Positions 18,160 to 27,154 of a stretch of DNA of 64,000 nucleotides are shown in pieces. The stretch comes from an uncultured Collinsella sp. (lineage in GTDB: Bacteria > Actinomycetota > Coriobacteriia > Coriobacteriales > Coriobacteriaceae): positions 1-64,000 of the forward strand of contig UQIB01000008.1 of the NCBI GenBank assembly GCA_900541015.1, in the 5' to 3' direction. A program made the position numbers and the translations under genes. The notes under the pieces were generated by a model, which had not been told where the DNA came from, searched no databases, and worked only from the letters and a program-made list of their open reading frames with translations. Each line of letters opens with the position of its first letter. The first letter of the stretch is position 1.

Positions 18160-18854
18160 AACGCGCCTTTATGTCCGAGCTCGCCATCGTTCGCACGCTC
18201 ATCCCGAGCATCGCGGGTGTCGGCCTGTTCATATTCGTCGTGTTGACCCTCGCCAACGCATCGGACGGCGATTCCGGTATGAGCGCCGGCGCCTGCGCCG
18301 TCAGCGCCATGTCGCCCATCATGGTCATGAACTCACTGGCCGGTTTCGACAATCAAAACGGTTGGGAGCGCTACCGGGCAACGCTGCCCTTCTCGCGCAA
18401 AGACATCATCTGCGCACGCTACCTGAGCGTTATTGTCTTCTCCGCCGTCATGGCATGTGCAGCTACGCTTTTGAGTGTCGTCGCCATCCCGCTCTTCAAC
18501 AGCGCGGGCATTCCTTCGACAGGACAGACGGTCTTTGAAATCGCAATCGCCTCGGCAGCATCGATGCTCATCTCCCTCATGATGGTGTTTTTGGCGCAGC
18601 CACTGTTCTTTCGATTTGGACACATGGAGGCGCTGCGCCTATCCGTTGGCCTGTTTGCCATGCTCGGATGCCTTGCCATGGCCACGCTGAGCTCCTCCAA
18701 TCCCATCAGCAACTGGCTCATGTCGATTGCCGGAGCGAATCCCGATCCCGCCGTCCTTGGCTGTCTGTGTGCAGGAATTGCAGTACTGGCGCTCGCACTA
18801 TGTGCAATCAGCTGCGCTGTCAGCACCAAGGTTTATCGAGTACGCGATCTGTAA
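18156..18854 (+). CDS. ABC-2 type permease
   Basis: 232 aa with six hydrophobic segments, starting with LIPSIAGVGLFIFVVLTLA and ending in GCLCAGIAVLALALCAISCAV. The cytoplasmic loop NGWERYRATLPFSRKDIICARY is characteristic of the ABC-2 permease family (ABC2_membrane_5-like). It pairs with the ATPase directly upstream; an export or cell-envelope stress role is likely but substrate unknown. Confidence 0.85.
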   Translation: MKRAFMSELAIVRTLIPSIAGVGLFIFVVLTLANASDGDSGMSAGACAVSAMSPIMVMNSLAGFDNQNGWERYRATLPFSRKDIICARYLSVIVFSAVMACAATLLSVVAIPLFNSAGIPSTGQTVFEIAIASAASMLISLMMVFLAQPLFFRFGHMEALRLSVGLFAMLGCLAMATLSSSNPISNWLMSIAGANPDPAVLGCLCAGIAVLALALCAISCAVSTKVYRVRDL

Positions 18855-18983
18855 TCGACAGCTAAAAAAGCTTAGGTGGTACCCCGCTTATTTTTTCAAT
18901 GAAACAAGGCGGCATAGCGTCACCACCGCCCCTCACAGCGAGCCGTCTAGTTCTTGGCAACCAAAAAGACACCGTCAGCATAT

Positions 18984-19165
18984 CGAAGGTGAATACTTTT
19001 CCGAGAAGTGAACGAGTAAAAACAGTGCCCTGCAGCATCGACATTTTTAAGGACTCAATTCCTGCGGTTTTTGTCTAAGAATCCTGCAGTTTTGTTCGAA
19101 AAAAGTGTGCATGTTCCAGGGGTCCAGATTTACTCGTTCACTTCGCGGAAAACCATTCACCTTCG
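18984..19165. repeat. Long hairpin element, copy 1 (~182 bp)
   Basis: A 37-nt left arm starting CGAAGGTGAATACTTTTCC (18984-19020) is matched by an inverted right arm ending ACCATTCACCTTCG (19129-19165); pairing continues less perfectly inward. The centre holds two copies of an ATTCCTGCGGTTTT-like motif. It lies between the 3' end of the ABC permease gene and the EamA gene. Two further copies are at 39013 and 40596. Confidence 0.9.
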
Positions 19166-19304
19166 ATTCGAGCCTTAACCAAATGCCCTCTCGAACTATG
19201 GCCCCTGTCTCACCACAGCGATATCAAAGCTTCATGGCGGGACGGTATCATCGGACGAGCGCCGTAAATCTGGCGCGGTTGTTCTTTGGGGAGGCATTTC
19301 ACCC

Positions 19305-20180
19305 GTGTCGTGGGTCGCAGCAGCATTTGTGTCGGCTTTCTTTGCCGGCATCACATCTGTCCTGGCCAAATGCGGCATCAAGCAGACCGACTCCGATATC
19401 GCGACGGCCATTCGCACCTGCGTGGTGCTCGTTTTCGCCTGGGCAATGGCGGGCATTTCTGGATCCATTGGAACCATTGGCAGCATCGAACCCAGATCCT
19501 GGCTCTTTCTCGTCCTCTCGGGACTCGCTACCGGCGCTTCGTGGATCTGTTACTTTAAGGCGTTGAGCATCGGAGACGTCAATAAGGTCGTACCGGTCGA
19601 CAAGATGAGCACCGTACTCGCCGCACTGATCGCCATCGTGCTTTTTGGCGAGACGAGCAACCTTGCGGTTAAGCTCGTGGGAACCGCTGTCATCACCCTC
19701 GGCACGTTTGTAATGATCGAGAAGAAGCAGCCTGCCGGACCCGAGCAGCAGCAAGACCGGACCTGGCTCGCTTACGCCCTCGGCGCCGCCGCGTTCGCAG
19801 CGCTCACGTCCATCCTTGCCAAGGCTGGCATCGAAGGCGTCGAATCCAACCTGGCCACGGCAATCCGTACCTGTGTGGTACTGGTTATGGCATGGGCAAT
19901 CGTGGCAGCTAAAGGCAAGATGGGCCAAGCCGTGCACGTAGACCGCTGCGAACTCGTATTTCTCGCAGCATCGGGCATTGCGACTGGCGCATCGTGGCTG
20001 CTGTGCTACTACGCCATCGCCACAGGCCAGGTGAGCGTCGTGGTGCAGATCGACAAACTATCGATTGTCGTATCGGTACTATTTGCGCGCCTGGCATTCA
20101 ACGAAAAACTCTCACGACGCAGCGCCATCGGTCTCGTCCTCATCGTACTGGGCACTGCAGCGCTCGCAGTTTGGAAGTAG
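19305..20180 (+). CDS. EamA/DMT-family transporter
   Basis: 291 aa from GTG at 19305, chosen because GGGGAGG lies 10 nt upstream. Ten hydrophobic helices in two homologous halves: the first has GITSVLAKCGIKQTDSDIAT, the second ALTSILAKAGIEGVESNLAT, each followed by AIRTCVVLV. This clear internal duplication is the hallmark of EamA exporters. The middle loop (EKKQPAGPEQQQDR) is hydrophilic. Substrate unknown. Confidence 0.92.
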   Translation: MSWVAAAFVSAFFAGITSVLAKCGIKQTDSDIATAIRTCVVLVFAWAMAGISGSIGTIGSIEPRSWLFLVLSGLATGASWICYFKALSIGDVNKVVPVDKMSTVLAALIAIVLFGETSNLAVKLVGTAVITLGTFVMIEKKQPAGPEQQQDRTWLAYALGAAAFAALTSILAKAGIEGVESNLATAIRTCVVLVMAWAIVAAKGKMGQAVHVDRCELVFLAASGIATGASWLLCYYAIATGQVSVVVQIDKLSIVVSVLFARLAFNEKLSRRSAIGLVLIVLGTAALAVWK

Positions 20181-20195
20181 CGCGGCCAGCAGCCG

Positions 20196-20987
20196 CTACA
20201 TCCTCACACCTGGCTTGGGATGCCTGTACTGACCGTGGGATGCCGTGCGCTTACCGTGCGAGATGGCAAATTTGGGACAACAGTGCAGGCAACGAAGGCA
20301 GGCTGCGCACTCCGGCTTTGTCCAGACGGGAAGGCCGTCGCGCATCTCAATCGCCGCCATGGGGCAGCGCTTGGCACACAGGCCGCAGCCGATGCAGCGA
20401 TCGGCATCGACGGCAAACTTGCTCGTCTGTTGCATGCGCGGCAGCCCAATTGCGTGATACGCGCACGATGCAAACAGAGGCACGCGATGGCGCATCATGT
20501 TGCCCGTGCGGCGTGCCCGCACCGCCTCGATCACGGCATCAATCTGCGCCTCGGCAGCTCTATTGATACCCTCAACCTTTTGAGGGTCAGACAGGTCGAA
20601 AACAGGCGTCCAGGTATCGGGCATCTTGACGCTCATCGCCGCATCTAACTCGAGCCCACGCTCGTGCAGCAGGTCGCGGGCAAACTTGGCCGATTGACCG
20701 GTCGTCGAACCGTACGTCGAAACATAGAACGTATAGGGGCGCTCGCCGCCCTTTGTACCGGCAGCAATCGACAGGTCGGCAGTCTTCAAAAACTCGATCA
20801 TCGGTGTCGGCAGACCCCAGGCATACACCGGAGCAACAAATCCCAGCCGACAGGGGCCTTCCGTCGCAACAAGGCGAAGGGCTTCGGCATCAAAGCGCTC
20901 AATCGACATAACTTTGTCGCTTGTCGCCGCTGCAATGCGACGCGCCACATGCTCGCTGTTCCCTGTCGCGCTAAAGTACAGGATCAT
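20196..20987 (-). CDS. EFR1-type flavodoxin-ferredoxin fusion
   Basis: 263 aa from the ATG at 20987 (MILYFSATGNSEHVARRIA), where the FMN-binding P-loop of flavodoxin begins. The N-terminal ~150 residues are flavodoxin-like (FVAPVYAWGLPTPMIEFL). The C-terminal part carries two 4Fe-4S motifs, CIGCGLCAKRCP and CAACLRCLHCCP. The arrangement fits the EFR1 family, small anaerobic electron-transfer proteins with unknown partners. The 3' end faces the end of the EamA gene. Confidence 0.92.
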   Translation of the reverse strand: MILYFSATGNSEHVARRIAAATSDKVMSIERFDAEALRLVATEGPCRLGFVAPVYAWGLPTPMIEFLKTADLSIAAGTKGGERPYTFYVSTYGSTTGQSAKFARDLLHERGLELDAAMSVKMPDTWTPVFDLSDPQKVEGINRAAEAQIDAVIEAVRARRTGNMMRHRVPLFASCAYHAIGLPRMQQTSKFAVDADRCIGCGLCAKRCPMAAIEMRDGLPVWTKPECAACLRCLHCCPKFAISHGKRTASHGQYRHPKPGVRM

Positions 20988-21022
20988 CTCGTACCCCTGG
21001 AATTGACTCGTGAAAAACCGTA

Positions 21023-22327
21023 CTACTTGCGCAGCGGCTTGGGCAGCGGAATACCGGCAGCGATGACGGCGGCGATGATCATACAGACGATGCCTTTGAG
21101 CGGGAAGCACATGAGCAACAAGCCCACGACCATAACGGGTTGGCGCATGACCGCACCCATCGTCGATGCCGTGCAGACGGCGACGCAAAAGACCGGATCG
21201 GCGCCGGTGAGGACGGCCAGGCCATAGCCCAGGCTTACGCCCGAGAAGATAACCGGGAAGAAGTGGCCGCCGCGCCAACCAAGGTTGATGAGGGCAGGCG
21301 TCAGCATGGCCTTAACAAGACCGGTCGCGATCAGCACGCCGGCGGGAATGGTCAGGTAGGTTTCCATGAGCACGTCGGCCTGGGTCTCGCCGGCAAACAT
21401 GGTGTAGGGCAGGACCGTGCCACAGATGGCGAGCGCCAGACCGGCTAGCATGGCCTTGACGACAGGACGCTCCCCTATTGCATGGGACAGCGCCTCGCTT
21501 GCATGCTCAGAGACAAAGTACAGCCAGCCGCAAACGGTGCCAACCAACGCCAGCGGAATGAGCCAGGTAAGTTCCAGGTTGCCTACCTCGGCGGACTCGA
21601 ACCTGGGCATGCCCATGCCGCCGCCCACAAGCTGGCCAAGCAGCAGGTAAGTGCCCAGACCGCCGGCAATCGCAATGCCGTAGACCACCGTCTTTTGCGC
21701 CTTGGGCAGCTTGATGGTGATCTCGTCGGACGTGGACTCATCGTCGGTGTCTTCGCCCTGGCCGTCGGCGCTACCGGCAAGCGGCGCCACAAAGCCAAAG
21801 ACGGGCGCGGTGAAGAGCGCCGTCAGGGCAGCCTGGGTGCCCAGCAGCGTGAGCTCCCTAAACTCGGCGCCAAAGCGACGCATGCGGTCGCCGACCCAGC
21901 TGCACAGACCAGCGATAACGCCGGTCAGGCCGGCCTCCGGTCCAATGCTTCCGCCAAACAGCAGCGGCAGCAATGCCGCGAGCGAAAGCTTGCCCAGGTT
22001 GTCGTACGGGTAGCGCCCGTCTTGCTTAACCTTAGCCATCACCTGGTTGAGGTCATCGGTCTTGGTGCCTGTCATCTTTTCGTACAGACCGATTAACAGG
22101 CCGCCCAGCAGGCAGACAAAAAACGGGTACGGCAAAAAGCCAAACGGGCCGCTGGCAAGCTCGGGCGAAGAGACGCCCAGCGCGTGCGGAATCCCGGTCC
22201 ATAGATAGTCGATACCGTGCTCCATCGCAAAAAAGAACAGCCAGACCGCGGCATCTGCGAACGCACCGGTCACGGCAACGCTAACTAAAAACAGCGCGCG
22301 GTTTGTGGGTTTGGCAAGGTTGTCCAT
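21023..22327 (-). CDS. ClC-family chloride channel/antiporter
   Basis: 434 aa with about ten to twelve hydrophobic segments. The ClC selectivity signature GGSIGPEAGL is clear, followed by GTQAALTALFTAPVFGF. Acidic cytoplasmic insert GEDTDDESTSDE is unusual for the family. The start follows GGGAGG. No CBS domains. Ion specificity (chloride or fluoride) cannot be judged. Confidence 0.9.
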   Translation of the reverse strand: MDNLAKPTNRALFLVSVAVTGAFADAAVWLFFFAMEHGIDYLWTGIPHALGVSSPELASGPFGFLPYPFFVCLLGGLLIGLYEKMTGTKTDDLNQVMAKVKQDGRYPYDNLGKLSLAALLPLLFGGSIGPEAGLTGVIAGLCSWVGDRMRRFGAEFRELTLLGTQAALTALFTAPVFGFVAPLAGSADGQGEDTDDESTSDEITIKLPKAQKTVVYGIAIAGGLGTYLLLGQLVGGGMGMPRFESAEVGNLELTWLIPLALVGTVCGWLYFVSEHASEALSHAIGERPVVKAMLAGLALAICGTVLPYTMFAGETQADVLMETYLTIPAGVLIATGLVKAMLTPALINLGWRGGHFFPVIFSGVSLGYGLAVLTGADPVFCVAVCTASTMGAVMRQPVMVVGLLLMCFPLKGIVCMIIAAVIAAGIPLPKPLRK

Positions 22328-22452
22328 CGGGTCCTCCCGCGGTCAAAGTCGACATAGATACCTTTTATTGTAGAGCGAGCGTTGCCCGAACGAGCCAACC
22401 ATCCACGCCGCGAACGGCACCATTGGGAGCCATAGTGGGGCAGGCTCAAGAC

Positions 22453-22986
22453 TTATCCGTTGATAATCGAGGAAATCTCGCGCAAATCGTCGGCAAAGTA
22501 GATGCCGTGCTGGCGCCGCGGGCTCGATAGGCCCTTATCAATCATGTGCTCGAGCAGCGCCTTGAGGTCGTTGTAGTAACCGTCCAGGTTATACAGGATG
22601 CATGGAGCACTCAGGTGCCCCAACGACACCGCGGACATGACCTCGGCAATCTCCTCGAGCGTGCCCGTCCCACCGGGAAAGGCGATGAACGCATCGCCGA
22701 GCTCAATCATCTTGGCCTTGCGCTCCGCCATATCGCTCGTCACGATGAGGTCATCGATACCGTCATGTTGAAACTCGGCCTCGATAAAAAAGCTCGGCTC
22801 AACACCCGTCACGTGTCCACCCGCCTCGAGTACGCTATCGGCGAGCGCACCCATCAGGCCCGATTTGGACCCACCATATACCAGCGCGTGCCCGTTGGCG
22901 CCAATCCAGTTGCCCAGCTCCTGCACCGCGGGCAGAAACGCCGGGTCATTGCCGGCACTGGCACCCAGATACACGGTGATATGCAT
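22453..22986 (-). CDS. LOG-family protein (cytokinin-riboside hydrolase type)
   Basis: 177 aa. The family motif PGGTGTLEE and upstream VYGGSKSGLMG are present, giving the TIGR00730/LOG fold. Members hydrolyse nucleoside 5'-monophosphates to release the base; the bacterial role is often unknown. Start supported by GGGGGA. Located between the ClC and potassium channel genes on the same strand. Confidence 0.93.
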   Translation of the reverse strand: MHITVYLGASAGNDPAFLPAVQELGNWIGANGHALVYGGSKSGLMGALADSVLEAGGHVTGVEPSFFIEAEFQHDGIDDLIVTSDMAERKAKMIELGDAFIAFPGGTGTLEEIAEVMSAVSLGHLSAPCILYNLDGYYNDLKALLEHMIDKGLSSPRRQHGIYFADDLREISSIING

Positions 22987-23021
22987 ATTCAGTCCCCCTG
23001 TTGTGGCGCGCGACGTTCGTC

Positions 23022-23447
23022 TTAGCGCTGGCGTCGACGATACTCGCGCACGCGACGCGAAAGATCGGCAAGCTCGTCGCGATCGAGCTCTTCCAAATGC
23101 TCCAGATCATCCATAAAGCGTGCCATGGTGTCCTTTTGACGCATCTTGATAAGCGTATTGCAGTAGTTCACCGCCACGCCCGTGAGCATGGCGATGTAGA
23201 AGATGCTGATGACGCTCAGAATGACGGTAATGGCGCGGGCAACCGGTGTCTCGGCCGGAATGTCACCAAAGCCGATGGTCGAGACCGTCTCAAAGCTAAA
23301 CCACAGGCCATCGCCAAACGTGAGGGTCGTGGGCTCGGACAGCCAAACGGCCGTCGAGCACAGCAGATAGAAGATAAGAAACAGGCCCGTGATGCGCGCA
23401 AAGCCAGCCTGGCGCAACACGTCGGCAAGCGTCCTCAACTTGTTCAT
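23022..23447 (-). CDS. Two-TM potassium channel
   Basis: 141 aa from the ATG at 23447 (AAGGGG upstream). Two transmembrane helices flank a pore loop with the filter TIGFGDI, the bacterial K+-channel TxGxGD signature. A short C-terminal helix rich in charged residues (MDDLEHLEELDRDELADLSRRVREYRRRQR) could be a tetramerisation coiled coil. No RCK domain. Confidence 0.9.
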   Translation of the reverse strand: MNKLRTLADVLRQAGFARITGLFLIFYLLCSTAVWLSEPTTLTFGDGLWFSFETVSTIGFGDIPAETPVARAITVILSVISIFYIAMLTGVAVNYCNTLIKMRQKDTMARFMDDLEHLEELDRDELADLSRRVREYRRRQR

Positions 23448-23516
23448 CGCGACCCCTTTTCCCAGACGTCCAATCACGTTCGCTCGGTATTGTCCCACGC
23501 CTCCCCCGCAAACGAA

Positions 23517-23665
23517 ACTAGTCATTGGGGACGTTCTAACTAGTCATTGGGGACGTTCTAACTAGTCATTGGGGACGTTCTAACTAGTCATTGGGGACGT
23601 TCTTAAATGACTAGTCAAACAAGAACGTCCCCAATGACTAGTCGTTTAAGAACGTCCCCAATGAC
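23517..23665. repeat. Tandem and inverted AGTCATTGGGGACGTTC repeats
   Basis: Four direct copies of a 22-bp unit (ACTAGTCATTGGGGACGTTC plus TA) start at 23517, 23539, 23561 and 23583. They are followed by two inverted copies (GAACGTCCCCAATGACT at about 23622-23638 and 23650-23666). The first three are identical. The array lies in the divergent region between the K+ channel and the hybrid kinase gene. A related hairpin is at 34878-34931. Confidence 0.95.
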
Positions 23666-23758
23666 TGCCGGGCGGGAGCGTTTAGCGGTGCAGCTGCCGA
23701 CTGGGCAGGCTGAGCTGGTATCCTTATGCGGTAATGTCTCGATTCGTTAGGATTGCAT

Positions 23759-26563
23759 GTGAGAGCTGCCACTGTCCTTCGTTCAGTTATATATCGCGCC
23801 CTGGCCGTTGTGCTTGCCGCGCTTGTCGTGCTGAGTTCTATCGCGCCTGTCCAGGCTTTTGCCGATGACTCTAGTCAGCCAGTCAAGACGGTCCGCGTTG
23901 GTTGGCTCGTCAACAGCGAAGGCTTCCAGAACGGCACCCCCGGGGAGCGTCTTTCGGGATGGGGCTACGAGTACCTCCAGACCCTGTCGTACTACACGCC
24001 CGGCTGGCGGTACGAATACGTCTCCGGCACCTTCACCGAGCTTATGGACATGCTCGAGGCAGGCGAGATCGACCTCATGCCCAACATCTCCTACTCCGAG
24101 GAACGCGCCCAAAAGCTGCTCTTTTCCTCGAACCCCGAGGGCACCGAGCGCTACTACATCTACGCCAAGCCCGATCGCGACGATCTGGCCAAGGGCGACC
24201 CCCAAGCGCTCCAAGGCCTTACCATCGGCTACAACCCCGACGTTATGCAAACCTTCGTTGGCCAGCAGTGGCTCGCCAACGAAGGCATTACCTGCACCTA
24301 TAAAGAAATCGACACTGGCGGCGCCCTCTTTGGCGCGCTCACAAACGGCGAGGTCGACGCCATCATCATGAACGACACGCTCTCGTCGCCCGATGCGTCA
24401 CCCATGTTCTACGTTGGTTCGAGCGACTACTACTTTGCCGTCCCCAAAAGCCGCCCCGACCTAAGGGACGACATCAATGCCGCCATGTCGGCAATCGCCC
24501 GCGTCAACCCACGCTATATCGACGAAGTCAAATCTAACTACTCGGCCCAAAACAGCGGTTCATCATCGCTCAACGGCCCCGAACGTTCCTGGCTCGAAGC
24601 AAATGACAACACCATCACGCTCGGCTACATTACGGGCAAACTCCCCTACTGCAACGAAGACGAAGACGGCAAAATGGAAGGTTCGCTCGCATCGCTTGCG
24701 ACGACGTTGCACGATAAATTTGGCATTACGGTCAAAACCGTCGCCTTTGATAACTACAAGATGATGTCAAAGGCCCTGTCAAAGGGAAGCATCGACGTTG
24801 CGCTGCCGGTATACCGAGATTACTGGTTTGCCGAGCAATCAGGCGTTGTGCAGTCGATATCGTTGGGGACCACAACCCTCACCGCCATCCACACCGGAAG
24901 CAACCTGAACAAAGACCTTCAGAACATCGCCTGTACCAAATCATCGTTTATCAACCGAAATGTACTCGAAAGTCTGTTCCCCACAGCGACCGTGACCGAA
25001 TGCCAATCCGACGATGAAGCGTTCGACGCCCTCAGGAAGGGAACGGTGCACTGCATCCTCGCCCCCAGTTCACGCGTAAAAACCATCGGTGACCGTTATG
25101 ATCTCGAGGACTGCGAGACGGCCGAGCTCCCTGACACCTGTGAGCTCTCGTGCTGGATTTCGCGCGGAAAACCCGAGCTGTTGGGAATCATCAACAAGGG
25201 CATCATCAATGCCGGAGAATCGCTCTCCGCAAGCAATTACTCCTCCACGTCGTACACGGCCCAGGAATCCAACACGCTTCAATTCCTTTATCGCAACCGT
25301 GCCGCCGTTGCAGCTGCCCTCATCGGTATGTTGTCGGTCGGCATCGTCCTGCTCATCTGGGCACTCGTGCGCGCTCGAACCGAGCGCAAAAAAGCCGATG
25401 CCGCCAACGCCGCCAAGACGGCATTCCTCACGCGCATGAGCCACGATATCCGTACGCCGCTCAACGGTATCCTGGGCCTTATCGAGATCGAGGAATTGAA
25501 GGAAGGCGATATCCAGGTCGCCCGCGAGAGCCGTGCCAAGGCGCGCGTTGCCGCCAATCACCTGCTCTCGCTAATCAACGACATCCTCGAGATGGGCAAG
25601 ATCGAAGACCGCAAGCTAACACTGGAACATGTGCCTTTTAACCTCAAAGAGCTCTGTGACGATACGCTGGTGCTGTGCAAGCTCCGCGCGTCCAGTAACG
25701 GCATCACAATGCAGGACAATAGTCTGCCGTACGCCACGGGGCCATACATGGTCGGCAGTCCCACCCATATCCGACAGATCATGATCAACCTGTTAGACAA
25801 CAGCATTAAGTACAACAAGCACGGCGGCTCCGTCACCTTTAGCTCAAAGACCAAGCCACTCGATAACGGGCGCGCGCTCTTTTGCTTTAGCGTTTCGGAC
25901 ACCGGCATTGGTATGACTCCCAAGTTTTTAAAGCATATCTATGAGCCGTTTGCCCAAGAAGGTGACGATGCGCGCAGCAAGTTCCAAGGAACCGGCATGG
26001 GCATGCCAATCGTCAAGTCGCTTATTGAACTGATGGGCGGCACGATTGAGATTTCGAGTGAGGTTGGCGTGGGAAGTACGTTCAACGTCCAGATTCCGCT
26101 CGATATCGACAAAGACCCTCAGGCAAGAGAACGCGCGGACGAGCAAGCAGACAGCTGCTCGCTTGCCGGCATGAACGTTCTTTTGGCAGAAGATAACGAG
26201 CTCAATGCCGAGATTGCCCAGGCGCTGCTCGAAAGCGAAGGCATTGTCGTAACTCGCGCCGCCGATGGCAACGAAGCGGTCGACCTATACGTTGGCCGTC
26301 CCGCCGGCAGCTTCGATGCGATCCTGATGGACATTATGATGCCGGGAATGGATGGCTACGAGGCGACCCGCGCGATTCGTCTGAGCGAGAAGGTCGATGC
26401 AGCCGATATCCCCATCATCGCGCTCACCGCCAATGCCTTTGCCGAGGACGCCAAGGCGGCACACGACGCCGGTATGAACGCCCATCTGTCCAAACCGCTC
26501 GACTTTAACAAGCTCAAAAACATACTCGCCCGCATCAAGAAAAACGGATCCGTTTCGCTATAG
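23759..26563 (+). CDS. Hybrid sensor histidine kinase with periplasmic solute-binding domains
   Basis: About 934 aa; GTG 23759 is preferred over TTG 23753 because AGG sits 6 nt before it. A signal/anchor helix (YRALAVVLAALVVLSSIAP) is followed by two SBP_bac_3-type domains (~40-270 and ~275-510). A TM helix follows (AAVAAALIGMLSVGIVLLIW), then HisKA with MSHDIRTPLNG (H~562), HATPase with NLLDNSIKYN, DTGIGM and GTGMGMPI, and a receiver (LLAEDNELNAEI, D~858 in LMDIMMPGMDG, LSKPLD). This resembles BvgS/EvgS-like venus-flytrap kinases that sense small molecules. No cognate Hpt or output regulator is adjacent. Confidence 0.93.
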   Translation: MRAATVLRSVIYRALAVVLAALVVLSSIAPVQAFADDSSQPVKTVRVGWLVNSEGFQNGTPGERLSGWGYEYLQTLSYYTPGWRYEYVSGTFTELMDMLEAGEIDLMPNISYSEERAQKLLFSSNPEGTERYYIYAKPDRDDLAKGDPQALQGLTIGYNPDVMQTFVGQQWLANEGITCTYKEIDTGGALFGALTNGEVDAIIMNDTLSSPDASPMFYVGSSDYYFAVPKSRPDLRDDINAAMSAIARVNPRYIDEVKSNYSAQNSGSSSLNGPERSWLEANDNTITLGYITGKLPYCNEDEDGKMEGSLASLATTLHDKFGITVKTVAFDNYKMMSKALSKGSIDVALPVYRDYWFAEQSGVVQSISLGTTTLTAIHTGSNLNKDLQNIACTKSSFINRNVLESLFPTATVTECQSDDEAFDALRKGTVHCILAPSSRVKTIGDRYDLEDCETAELPDTCELSCWISRGKPELLGIINKGIINAGESLSASNYSSTSYTAQESNTLQFLYRNRAAVAAALIGMLSVGIVLLIWALVRARTERKKADAANAAKTAFLTRMSHDIRTPLNGILGLIEIEELKEGDIQVARESRAKARVAANHLLSLINDILEMGKIEDRKLTLEHVPFNLKELCDDTLVLCKLRASSNGITMQDNSLPYATGPYMVGSPTHIRQIMINLLDNSIKYNKHGGSVTFSSKTKPLDNGRALFCFSVSDTGIGMTPKFLKHIYEPFAQEGDDARSKFQGTGMGMPIVKSLIELMGGTIEISSEVGVGSTFNVQIPLDIDKDPQARERADEQADSCSLAGMNVLLAEDNELNAEIAQALLESEGIVVTRAADGNEAVDLYVGRPAGSFDAILMDIMMPGMDGYEATRAIRLSEKVDAADIPIIALTANAFAEDAKAAHDAGMNAHLSKPLDFNKLKNILARIKKNGSVSL

Positions 26564-26604
26564 TTTGTGCTCAACAACCATGCCCAGTAGAAAGGAAACC
26601 AACG

Positions 26605-27084
26605 ATGTTTAGGCCCTTACGTCGAAAGAAACGCGCCATCACTGACGAGGAAGCGCGCGAACTGCTCACCACCTGCAAGCGCGGCGTCTTTGCCGTCAAC
26701 GGCGACGATGGCTACCCGTACGCCATTCCCGTCAACTACTTCTTCGACGCCGAGCACGACAAGATTTATTTCCATGGCGCCAAGGCCGGCCACAAGGTCG
26801 ATTCACTCAAGCGCGATGACAAGGTCTGCTTTACCGTTTACGGCAACGCGTGGTACAAGGACGGTGACTGGGCTCCCTACGTTATGAGTACCGTGGTCTT
26901 TGGCCGCTGTCGCCTGGCGAATGACACCCCCGCGTTTATCGAGGACAAAGTCCGCCAGCTCGCCCTTAAGTACTACCCTTCTGTCGAGGAGGTCGAAGAG
27001 GAAATCGCCAAGGACATTAAGGGCGTCCAGCTCTACGAGATTACGATTGAGCATCTCTGCGGCAAGCAGATTCAAGAAAAGTAA
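26605..27084 (+). CDS. Pyridoxamine 5'-phosphate oxidase-like (Nim-type) flavoprotein
   Basis: 159 aa with the split-barrel fold: GVFAVNGDDGYPYAIPVNYFF, IYFHGAKAGHKVDSL, KVCFTVYG, and a C-terminal YEITIEHLCGKQ. This matches the NimA-like FMN-binding family (PF12900), which includes nitroimidazole reductases. Start supported by AAAGGAAA. Function otherwise unknown. Confidence 0.9.
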   Translation: MFRPLRRKKRAITDEEARELLTTCKRGVFAVNGDDGYPYAIPVNYFFDAEHDKIYFHGAKAGHKVDSLKRDDKVCFTVYGNAWYKDGDWAPYVMSTVVFGRCRLANDTPAFIEDKVRQLALKYYPSVEEVEEEIAKDIKGVQLYEITIEHLCGKQIQEK

Positions 27085-27112
27085 GCCTCAAAAGCAAAAC
27101 TCACAAATAACA

Positions 27113-27152
27113 ATATGGCCCGGTTCCAACCCACCTTGGAACCGGGCCATAT
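27113..27152. terminator. Bidirectional terminator hairpin
   Basis: ATATGGCCCGGTTCCAA (27113-27129) and TTGGAACCGGGCCATAT (27136-27152) form a perfect 17-bp stem with a short ACCCACC-like loop between the convergent Nim-like gene and the minus-strand hybrid kinase. Confidence 0.85.
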
Positions 27153-27154
27153 GC

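Noticed and set aside
23753..23755. TTG at 23753 as start of the hybrid kinase
   Set aside because: No room for a ribosome site; GTG at 23759 has AGG at a better distance.
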